Shown: piece by piece, positions 26,248 to 32,814 of the stretch
Position numbering within the stretch: the first letter of the stretch is position 1
How the letters are laid out: each line of letters opens with the position of its first letter
NCBI GenBank assembly: GCA_964486685.1
Contig: CAZAOE010000005.1
Coordinates: forward strand, 1-62,067
Direction: 5' to 3'
Length of the DNA: 62,067 nucleotides
Source of the DNA: JAIOTH01 sp964486685
GTDB lineage: Bacteria > Patescibacteriota > Patescibacteriia > UBA1558 > S5-K13
The notes under the pieces: model-generated
Told to the model about the DNA's origin: nothing
Seen by the model: the letters and a program-made list of their open reading frames with translations, nothing else
Databases searched by the model: none
Program-made: the position numbers and the translations under genes

Positions 26248-26322
26248 GCGGGTATCGTATAGTGGCTATTACACGGCCTTGCCAAGGCTGAGAGAGGGGT
26301 CCGATTCCCCTTACCCGCTCCA
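26248..26322 (+). tRNA. tRNA-Gly (anticodon GCC), CCA encoded
   Basis: Acceptor GCGGGTA/TACCCGC, D-arm ATAGTGGCTATTAC, anticodon stem CGGCC/GGCTG with loop TTGCCAA (anticodon GCC), T-arm GAGGGGTCCGATTCCCCTT, discriminator T and encoded CCA at 26320-26322. It reads GGU and GGC. A nested palindrome field begins at its last base. Confidence 0.95.
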
Positions 26323-26622
26323 TGAACTATTCGTCAAGCTCAGTAAACTATTCACTTCGTTCAAGTTTACTGCAGGTCGCTTGACTCAAGTTCATGGCGC
26401 GGCCATCAGTGCTATCTACAACATTGTTCAACGAATAGTTCATGTGGTGAACCCGAATGGAATGAGTGGTTTACCACTATCTCACTTTATTCGCTCAGGT
26501 TTATGGCGCTGCCACATATAAACCTATCAGAACGAATGGTTTATGTAGTGAACCCGAACGACTTGCAGTAAACCCGAACGAAACAAAGTGAAGAGAGTGG
26601 TTTACTGAGGGAGTGGTTCACT
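26322..26622. repeat. Array of nested palindromes between tRNA-Gly and a GIY-YIG gene
   Basis: About 300 bases of interlocking inverted repeats. ATGAACTATTCGT (26322-26334) faces ACGAATAGTTCAT (26431-26443), with AGTAAACT/AGTTTACT nested inside the first part. GGTTTAT/ATAAACC surrounds GGCGCTGCCAC. A matched double nest has AGTGAACC (26547-26554) with GGTTCACT (26615-26622) outside and AGTAAACC (26567-26574) with GGTTTACT (26599-26606) inside. The unit CCCGAACGA recurs. The frame open across this region is a chance product of the repeats and overlaps the tRNA. Confidence 0.85.
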
Positions 26623-26656
26623 GTTATTACATACATAAAAATTAAAGAAAAGCGAT

Positions 26657-26917
26657 ATGACATTTTATTTTGTTTATATTTTATTTAGTTTAAAAGACAA
26701 AAAATTGTATATCGGTTTTACAAATAATCTCAAAAGTAGATATTCAAAACACAAAAATGGTAAAGTTAAATCAACTTGCAATAGAAGACCTTTGAAATTG
26801 ATTTTTTATGAGGCCTATTTAAATAAGTATGATGCTTTAAGAAGAGAAAGATATTTTAAAACCAATAAAGGTAAAACTACTTTGCGACAAATGTTAAAGA
26901 ATTTTTTGGAAGAATAA
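26657..26917 (+). CDS. GIY-YIG nuclease domain protein (UPF0213/YhbQ-like)
   Basis: An 86-residue single-domain nuclease. YFVYILFSLKDKKLYIGFT gives the GIY (VYI) and YIG motifs. NLKSRYSKH carries the catalytic Arg, and LIFYEAYLNKYDALRRERYF carries the catalytic Glu and the conserved ALRRE helix. All active-site positions appear intact. Family members are small DNA endonucleases of uncertain role. It stands alone next to a dense palindrome array and a tRNA gene, which suggests but does not prove a part in repeat mobility. A terminator follows. Confidence 0.9.
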   Translation: MTFYFVYILFSLKDKKLYIGFTNNLKSRYSKHKNGKVKSTCNRRPLKLIFYEAYLNKYDALRRERYFKTNKGKTTLRQMLKNFLEE

Positions 26918-26929
26918 TTATCAAAAAAC

Positions 26930-26952
26930 CAGCGCTGAAATGCTGATTTTTT
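26930..26952 (+). terminator. Terminator of the GIY-YIG gene
   Basis: CAGCG (26930-26934) pairs with TGCTG (26941-26945) across a short GAAA-containing loop and is followed by a T-run. A second stem, AGGCG/CGCCT, with A/T flanks follows at 26969-26990. Confidence 0.7.
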
Positions 26953-27028
26953 ATTTAAAAAAATAAAAAGGCGCTAAATAAATAACGCCTAAAAAATTAC
27001 CAATTTTTATTGTCAATAAAATATTCAA

Positions 27029-27054
27029 GAAAAAAAGAAGCTCTATTGTAGAGC
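27029..27054 (-). terminator. Terminator of the 55-residue gene
   Basis: On the minus strand GCTCTA (27049-27054) pairs with TAGAGC (27040-27045), loop of three, then TTCTTTTTTT. Confidence 0.8.
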
Positions 27055-27087
27055 CCCTAAACTTAACATCCGTGATCAAACCTAATT

Positions 27088-27255
27088 TTACGGTTTGTCG
27101 TGGATTGTGATTCCACCAGGAAGTCGGGTGGTCACGACGTAGTCATTTTCACCAGGACCAAAAGGATGAATATGCGTATCTCCTCCTCCTGGTAGGGGCA
27201 CAGAACTTTTTTTAATAATGTTCTGCTGCCATTGGGTGGTTCCGTTGTTATCCAT
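27088..27255 (-). CDS. Small uncharacterised protein (55 residues)
   Basis: The family is not recognised. The start at 27255 is chosen because a strong AAGGAGGA (27261-27268) stands five bases before it; the longer frame from 27294 would begin upstream of that site. The protein reads MDNNGTTQWQQNIIKKSSVP, then LPGGGDTHIHPFGPGENDYV, then VTTRLPGGITIHDKP. It is rich in Gly, Pro and His, with no membrane segment and two LPGG turns. It has its own promoter (TTGACA, 16 bases, TATATT) and terminator, a complete one-gene unit. The small size and signals suggest a secreted or regulatory peptide or a mobile-element accessory; no function is claimed. Confidence 0.65.
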   Translation of the reverse strand: MDNNGTTQWQQNIIKKSSVPLPGGGDTHIHPFGPGENDYVVTTRLPGGITIHDKP

Positions 27256-27284
27256 GATAATCCTCCTTAGGATTTGATACTTTA

Positions 27285-27312
27285 AATATAACAATTAGCT
27301 AAAATTTGTCAA
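27285..27312 (-). promoter_or_regulatory. Promoter of the 55-residue gene
   Basis: On the minus strand TTGACA (27307-27312), a 16-base spacer, TATATT (27285-27290), then a short leader with AAGGAGGA. Confidence 0.75.
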
Positions 27313-27316
27313 ATTT

Positions 27317-27835
27317 CTAAATCAAATGCCCCACCTCCCAGAACAAAGCTACCCATAAAGCAAATTTAACGCAGAACTGCAGGGCCACGCGGATATGCTT
27401 TATTTTTTGTGGAAAATAATATTCTAAAAATAATAAAAATATAAAAAACAATTCTCCCAAAATAAACAATTTAATAATTTCTAATTTATTGCCAATTAAA
27501 TTTAAAACTAAAATATATAAAACTATATGGTTAATCCGATCGCTGATATGATCAAAGTATTTACCGCTTAAAGTAGCCATATTTCTATATCTAGCCACTG
27601 CGCCATCTAATAAATCCATAAAATACACTACAAAAAATATACTCACCTGCCACCAAGCAGGATTAAAAACTGCCAAAGGTATCCATAACAAGACAATAAT
27701 CAAACGAAATAAAGTTATGTGATTAGGAATAATTTGTGGCGATAAACGCTTAGTAATAAAAAATAAGACCTCGTCTTTTTTAAAACGAAGAGTATTGTGA
27801 GAATCGCTTAAATGCAAACCAATTTTGTTAAGCAT
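27317..27835 (-). CDS. CDP-alcohol phosphatidyltransferase family membrane protein
   Basis: A 172-residue protein with about five TM helices. The whole family motif is present: DLLDGAVAR, then eight residues, G, three, D, three, D (GKYFDHISD), with all metal-binding Asp residues. Such enzymes move a CDP-linked lipid or alcohol head group, for example phosphatidylglycerophosphate synthase. The substrate cannot be told from sequence. It sits 9 bases after the glycosidase gene on the same strand, so the two are probably co-transcribed. It ends just upstream of the promoter of the 55-residue gene. Confidence 0.85.
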   Translation of the reverse strand: MLNKIGLHLSDSHNTLRFKKDEVLFFITKRLSPQIIPNHITLFRLIIVLLWIPLAVFNPAWWQVSIFFVVYFMDLLDGAVARYRNMATLSGKYFDHISDRINHIVLYILVLNLIGNKLEIIKLFILGELFFIFLLFLEYYFPQKIKHIRVALQFCVKFALWVALFWEVGHLI

Positions 27836-27844
27836 GGATTATTT

Positions 27845-28858
27845 TTATTTATTAAATAAACTTTTAGCTAAATTCCAATATTCTGGATTTCCATTAATTT
27901 TTCTTAAATACCACCACTCAGCGCCCCAAAGATAGGCCTGATTTAAATCAGTATTAATTGCATATTGAAGATTTGCTTTAAATTGTTTTAAATCAAAAGA
28001 TTTATTGGACTCTGTGGCTGGTAAATCAGCTAAGGTGCCATTAGGAACCCAGGGCTCGGCCTGAAGCTCACTAATAATAATATCCTCTTTTTTTATACCC
28101 AATAAATTGGCCTTAAATCTATAAAACCAAGATGGCAGAGGATAGCGAAAATAGCCAAACCATTTATTCCAAACCACTCTATATATAGTAGTGCCCAAGA
28201 TATCCGCCAAACCCGCTTCTCTTCGCCAACTACTTAATTCTCCCGAAGCAGATATAAGTATTTTTCTGTCATCTAAACTTTTAACTAAATCAACTTCTTT
28301 TCGTAAAAAATTTTCATCGCCATCTGGACAAACGCCAAAACTATTTAATAAGGGTTCATTTTCTATCTGCCAAATAATAATTTCCTCGTGGTCTTTATAT
28401 TGATTTACGGCTTGAGCTATCATTTCTAAGCTCTCTTCTTCTATTTCTTCTTTCTTTAAATCTTTTAACCATTGCGGAGAATGGCATTCTGGCCAGCGAG
28501 GCAGACGCCAGCCAATAGTAGCAATAAATTTGACTCCTTGCTTTTTTCCTTCTCTAAAAAGATAGTCATAATCATTAAAATCAAAATGGTTATCTTTAAT
28601 TTCCACATCATCCCAATAAATTGGTATGCGAATATATTTAACCCCTAAATCATTAATAATGGCTTGATAGGTCTCTTTCCAATCTAAACCAATCTCATCA
28701 CAAAATTTTCTAGAAAAAGTAATCCCCCAGTAATTTTTATTGGCCTGACTTAAATCAATATTAGGCGGATCATGTTTAGCGAATTTTAAAAACCATAAAG
28801 CCCCTCCTATAATTAGGATTGTTATTAACCAAATTATCATTTTTTTAAACCTTCCCAT
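27845..28858 (-). CDS. Membrane-anchored glycoside hydrolase-like protein (clan GH-A TIM barrel)
   Basis: A 337-residue protein. An N-terminal TM anchor (MIIWLITILIIGGALWFL) is followed by a TIM barrel: YIRIPIYWDDVEI and FNDYDYLFREGKKQGVKFIA, then IIIWQIENEPLL (acid/base Glu, about residue 168), and IIISELQAEPW (probable nucleophile Glu, about residue 268). The Asn-Glu-Pro and second Glu fit clan GH-A (cellulase or endoglycosidase type). It would act outside the membrane on a glycan, possibly the organism's own surface polymer or one from a host. The substrate is unknown. Confidence 0.75.
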   Translation of the reverse strand: MGRFKKMIIWLITILIIGGALWFLKFAKHDPPNIDLSQANKNYWGITFSRKFCDEIGLDWKETYQAIINDLGVKYIRIPIYWDDVEIKDNHFDFNDYDYLFREGKKQGVKFIATIGWRLPRWPECHSPQWLKDLKKEEIEEESLEMIAQAVNQYKDHEEIIIWQIENEPLLNSFGVCPDGDENFLRKEVDLVKSLDDRKILISASGELSSWRREAGLADILGTTIYRVVWNKWFGYFRYPLPSWFYRFKANLLGIKKEDIIISELQAEPWVPNGTLADLPATESNKSFDLKQFKANLQYAINTDLNQAYLWGAEWWYLRKINGNPEYWNLAKSLFNK

Positions 28859-28924
28859 TTTAAATTTTAAAAATTATATATTTAAATAAAATTAACTAAT
28901 TGCTAGAAATTAATAAGTGTAAAA

Positions 28925-29052
28925 TGCGATACTAATAATCGATGCCAATATAGCGATACCAATATACTAATCTCATGCGAATAATACGAATATACTAATT
29001 ATTAGTATTAATTTGTATATTAGTATCATCCAATTCGTATCATTAGTATATA
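28925..29052. repeat. AT-rich interspersed repeat (family A), with duplicated head
   Basis: The head is repeated (GCGATACTAATAATCGATGCCAATATAGCGATACCAATATAC), followed by ATGCGAATAATACGAAT and the tail ATTCGTATCATTAGTATAT. The duplicated head recurs in the copy at 52393 (CGATGCCAATATAGCGATACC), showing that compound copies spread as units. Confidence 0.8.
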
Positions 29053-29053
29053 A

Positions 29054-29986
29054 TTAATAAATAAAATATAAACCTAAACCTATTAATATAATAGCAATTA
29101 TTTTTTGAATAATTATGGAGCGAGATATATTTTCCTTAATTGCCTTAGGTCTAAATACCGTTATAATGGCTCCTAAAATTAATAAAAAAACATATTGTAC
29201 ACCCTGTAGAGCATTAACTAAAACTACTGAGCCCAAAGCAATGGCATAATTCTGTAAAAAAGACCCCATGGCCGCTAAGCCCTGATTTCCTAAAAATAAA
29301 AACCTGCCCTTATCTTTTGCTAAACTCTTAATACTCTTAAAAATATCTTGACGTTGTTTTTTGTTAATCAATAAAAATAAAACTGCTATAAAAGTTCCTA
29401 ATCTTATCCAAATAAAGCCACTCATAAAACCTTGCTGACTGTATAAATATTTAGAACCAATAAAAAATAAGGAAAAAAATAAAGCTGACATTATAGCCGT
29501 AATTATTCCTTTTTTGGGATCATCCTTGGTCAGACCAAACCAATGGGCAAACTTATTCCAAATATTTTTTTTATCTGGTATCCAAGAAATAATAATAGTT
29601 CCAATTAATAAAAGGGCTATAGCTAACCATTGTCGGGGCGCAAATCTCTCTCCTAAAAAAACTACTGAAAAGAAAATAGTAAATAAAGGTATGGTCCCGC
29701 CAATTAAAGTAATTATTTTTGAAGTGTCTCCATCTTTTAAGGCCCTGTATAAAAATAAAAGCGCTGGTGGAAAAAGAGCCCCAATAATTAAACTTAAAAT
29801 AAATAATAAAAATCCCGGCCAGACCAAAAACCAAGGAGCTAAAAATAAAGCTAATAAACTTAAAACGCCCACTAAAAATGTATAGACCTTATAATTAGGA
29901 ATTACATTGCCTAATAAAAATTTATCAGCCAAATTAACAATGGCTAAAAACAAATAAGCCAAAACTGCGATTAAAATAAAAGACAT
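29054..29986 (-). CDS. EamA/DMT family transporter
   Basis: A 310-residue protein with ten predicted TM helices in two homologous halves. The first half has IGALFPPALLFLYRALKDGDTSKIITLIGGTIPLF and FLGERFAPRQWLAIALLLIGTIII; the second has the matching ALGSVVLVNALQGVQYVFLLILGA. This is the drug/metabolite transporter (EamA) pattern. The substrate is unknown. It stands alone between repeat elements. Confidence 0.85.
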   Translation of the reverse strand: MSFILIAVLAYLFLAIVNLADKFLLGNVIPNYKVYTFLVGVLSLLALFLAPWFLVWPGFLLFILSLIIGALFPPALLFLYRALKDGDTSKIITLIGGTIPLFTIFFSVVFLGERFAPRQWLAIALLLIGTIIISWIPDKKNIWNKFAHWFGLTKDDPKKGIITAIMSALFFSLFFIGSKYLYSQQGFMSGFIWIRLGTFIAVLFLLINKKQRQDIFKSIKSLAKDKGRFLFLGNQGLAAMGSFLQNYAIALGSVVLVNALQGVQYVFLLILGAIITVFRPKAIKENISRSIIIQKIIAIILIGLGLYFIY

Positions 29987-29994
29987 AGGGTTTT

Positions 29995-30095
29995 AGTTAG
30001 TAGTTAACCTGCCTTCGCCTGCCGTAGCCCCCCACTTTTTTCAAAAAGTGGGGGGCTACGGCAAGGCAGGTAGTTGGTAGTTCGTAGTTTTATTA
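29995..30095. repeat. Composite repeat with a 20-bp perfect hairpin
   Basis: Flanking TAGTTAGTAGTTAACC and GTAGTTGGTAGTTCGTAG arms, then CCTGCC/GGCAGG arms, then a perfect 20-bp stem (30021-30040 against 30043-30062) with a two-base loop. Its six-C/six-G block makes it the strongest hairpin in the window. It lies between two minus-strand genes. Confidence 0.9.
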
Positions 30096-30106
30096 CCAAT
30101 TACTAA

Positions 30107-31375
30107 TTAAATTGATTCAATAATTTCCTTCAAATATTTCATCTTTTTAGAATTAAAATCCTCGGCAGTGATGGAATTGGCGGCAGAAAGGGCATTAGCG
30201 GCCTTAGATTTATCTTTCTGATACTTTCCAGGGTAATTTGCTTCTAAACTACCATTAGGAAAAATATATAAATTATATTTTTTTAAATTTTCAATTCGCT
30301 TGTCTCCTTTTAATTTTATATTTAAATGATTTATTAGCTCTTCCAAATAATAACCTTTTAAGGCATCCCTATCTAAAATAATTAAAAATGGAATCTTAAA
30401 AATTTTTAATAAATCTGCATATATATTTGTATTGGACTTACCATAAGCTTGAATAACCTTAATTTCTTTATTTCCTTTATAAAATTTCTTTATTAGGCCT
30501 TGAATTATTAATTTGTCAGAAATTCCTTCAACTAAAAGTACCTTGTCAGCCAAAAACATTTCCAAATTATCAGCATTTAATTCTTTTATTAATTTATCGT
30601 AATTAAAACTTCCTTTTTCTAAAACATAAGCATTTGTATTGCCGCGCTCTTTATTGATTCTAAATAAGTGTAGAAGTGTGGCCGGAGTTATGAACAAAGG
30701 CGAATGTGTTGTAAAAATGATTTGCCCAGCATTAGCATTTTCCATGGCCCATAAAAGTTTTTTAATTAAAGCCGGGTGTAAATGAGTTTCTGGCTCGTCA
30801 ATCATCACTACTGTATAATCTGGATGAAAAATATATAAAAGCATGGTGAAAATCCTACCGAAACCAGAACCCAAATAATCCATAGTTACCCTTCTTTGAC
30901 CCTCATAAAGTCCTTCTTTCTGATATTTAATATCCATAGCATTTTCCGTAAGAGTAATTTTTGGAAAATGATTTTTTAAATGTTTCTTAAATTTATGTAA
31001 ACTTTCCGGATAATCAAATAAGCTTTTATAATCTTTTTCTATTTGTTGATAATCAACAAAAGCCCCCTCATTTAATCTCTTAATCTTTGCTCTTAGTTTT
31101 TTTAGAAAAGTTGGGGTAGATAAATTTCTTTGACCATTCTTTAAAGATAAAATAAATTCCTGACCTTGATGTTCACCTTCAATAAAAACATCAGCTTGGG
31201 GATAAAAAAGATTGGATTTATCTAAATTTTTATTAAAAGCATATTCTAAAGCATCTAAAATATTTGACTTGCCACAATTATTTTGCCCAATTAAAATATT
31301 AATCGGCAATAAGTCCAAAACCATCGGTTTTTTAATACTCTTATATTGATTTATTTTTATTTTTTTTATAAACAT
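30107..31375 (-). CDS. OLD-like ATPase with TOPRIM nuclease domain
   Basis: A 422-residue protein. MFIKKIKINQYKSIKKPMVL and the Walker A ILIGQNNCGKSNILDALE (about residues 27-44) begin a short-coil ABC-type ATPase. VVMIDEPETHLHPALIKKLL is Walker B, followed by FTTHSPLFITP. The C-terminal TOPRIM has KVLLVEGISDKLII (catalytic Glu, about residue 278) and FLIILDRDAL (Asp motif). This is class 1 OLD architecture, shared with nucleases in phage defence such as GajA. No UvrD-like helicase (GajB) is adjacent, so a Gabija call is not supported. It stands alone between repeats. Confidence 0.85.
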   Translation of the reverse strand: MFIKKIKINQYKSIKKPMVLDLLPINILIGQNNCGKSNILDALEYAFNKNLDKSNLFYPQADVFIEGEHQGQEFILSLKNGQRNLSTPTFLKKLRAKIKRLNEGAFVDYQQIEKDYKSLFDYPESLHKFKKHLKNHFPKITLTENAMDIKYQKEGLYEGQRRVTMDYLGSGFGRIFTMLLYIFHPDYTVVMIDEPETHLHPALIKKLLWAMENANAGQIIFTTHSPLFITPATLLHLFRINKERGNTNAYVLEKGSFNYDKLIKELNADNLEMFLADKVLLVEGISDKLIIQGLIKKFYKGNKEIKVIQAYGKSNTNIYADLLKIFKIPFLIILDRDALKGYYLEELINHLNIKLKGDKRIENLKKYNLYIFPNGSLEANYPGKYQKDKSKAANALSAANSITAEDFNSKKMKYLKEIIESI

Positions 31376-31460
31376 ATTTGTCGATGTTAATATACGAATT
31401 GTACTAATTATACAAATGGATTATACGAATGATACAAATAAAATCTACTAATATTCGTAT
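31376..31460. repeat. AT-rich interspersed repeat (family A)
   Basis: TCGATGTTAATATACGAATTG head, then TATACGAATGATACAAATA, and the tail ATATTCGTATACTAATATT, between two minus-strand genes. Confidence 0.75.
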
Positions 31461-31467
31461 ACTAATA

Positions 31468-32796
31468 TTATAATAAGTGGACATCCTTAATCTCACTAAA
31501 CCTGCCTTCTAAAACTAAATTTTCAATATGATAAGTGCCTAATTTGGGAGCATCTAAAAAACCTTCCATGGCGGCCTCAGCTAACCAGCCCGACTCTAAC
31601 CAATCAAAAAGCCATTCATTTACATATTTAGGATTTTTACTATCTACTCCACCCCCAATAGCCAATAACCATCTACGATTATAATGTTCTTGAGAACCAA
31701 TGGGCCGAGACATAATGATTGGAATTCCCAAGCCACAATAAAAACTTAATTCCGAGGGCTTGGTCCATAAAATGTCCGTTGTTTTTAAGGCCTGATTGAA
31801 TTTTTTAAAATATTCCATCTTATCTTCTGCATAAAGTATTTCCACTCCCGGACAATTATCAATTTTATTTTCTTTCAAATATTTTTCATAATATAAATAA
31901 ACATCGTTCCTATTACCAGCTACTAATATTAATTTTAATTTATCTTTTCTAATATGTTCACTTAAGCTTTCCAAAATAGTTACTCCTAATTCTCTTTGGG
32001 CACCAGCTCCACCAACAGCAAACATAATTGTAACTGGATGTTCATTTCTCTTAATCTCTTCCACTGGACATAAATATATTTCAATTAATTTAGCATATTT
32101 TTTTCGATAAATACCCTGAGGATCTAAATTATATAAACGAGATTTTAAATCAGCTTTTAAAATTTCCATATCTGGCCCACCAATATTTTCTTTAGGCAAA
32201 GGAAATCCCGTAAAATAAATATTTTTTGATTTCACTCCATATAATTCTAACCTTTCTTTAACTCTTTTATTAGGAACTAAATATTTAATTCTGCTTTTCT
32301 GCGGATCATAAGGAGCCCAGGCCCGAGCCACATCAGCATCACAAATCACACAATATATCTCTCCTTGATATCCATAATATTCAGCAAAATAAGCTGGTAC
32401 AAAAAATGTTGTTATCAAGGGCAAGGGTTTTTTATTTAATTCCTTTATTAAGCGTTTACCTAATCCATGTTTAACCTGGCTAAAAAAATATTTTTGTTGA
32501 TAGGAATTTTTTGATAAATCTCTTTTAGGATAAAATGGTTCTATTTTTTGCATATCATCCATAATATTAAAAGCTAATTTGCCAATAATTGGAAAATCTT
32601 TATAGCGCGAAATGATTTCATACCATTTTCTACCACCCTGCCAGGTTTTTCTTTCTTTGCGACTAATGCCTGGGTATTTATTAGCATTAATAATAGAAGC
32701 TTCAAAAGCAATTGACAAAAGCGGGTAGGCCGCTCTTTGATGGCCATATCCCATATCCACTGCCACCACATAGGCCTTTTTTTCTTGATCAGTCAT
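31468..32796 (-). CDS. GT-B fold glycosyltransferase-like protein (MurG/MGDG-synthase-like)
   Basis: A 442-residue soluble protein. The N-terminal domain begins VVAVDMGYGHQRAAYPLL, like the glycine-rich acceptor loop of MGDG synthases (GGGHRSAA type). The C-terminal domain has VTIMFAVGGAGAQRELGVTI and ILWTKPSELSFYCGLGIPII, the sugar-nucleotide-binding pattern of GT-B enzymes such as MurG. I infer a lipid glycosyltransferase, but the family is divergent and the substrate unknown. It follows the histidine kinase gene at 18 bases on the same strand. Confidence 0.6.
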   Translation of the reverse strand: MTDQEKKAYVVAVDMGYGHQRAAYPLLSIAFEASIINANKYPGISRKERKTWQGGRKWYEIISRYKDFPIIGKLAFNIMDDMQKIEPFYPKRDLSKNSYQQKYFFSQVKHGLGKRLIKELNKKPLPLITTFFVPAYFAEYYGYQGEIYCVICDADVARAWAPYDPQKSRIKYLVPNKRVKERLELYGVKSKNIYFTGFPLPKENIGGPDMEILKADLKSRLYNLDPQGIYRKKYAKLIEIYLCPVEEIKRNEHPVTIMFAVGGAGAQRELGVTILESLSEHIRKDKLKLILVAGNRNDVYLYYEKYLKENKIDNCPGVEILYAEDKMEYFKKFNQALKTTDILWTKPSELSFYCGLGIPIIMSRPIGSQEHYNRRWLLAIGGGVDSKNPKYVNEWLFDWLESGWLAEAAMEGFLDAPKLGTYHIENLVLEGRFSEIKDVHLL

Positions 32797-32814
32797 ATAT
32801 TTATTTTTTATTGA

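Noticed and set aside
26246..26521. A 91-residue frame over tRNA-Gly(GCC) and the palindrome array
   Set aside because: It covers a complete tRNA and repeat DNA, and has no protein-like composition or ribosome site.
30107..31375. Gabija defence system
   Set aside because: Only the OLD-like half is present; there is no UvrD/GajB-type helicase next to it.
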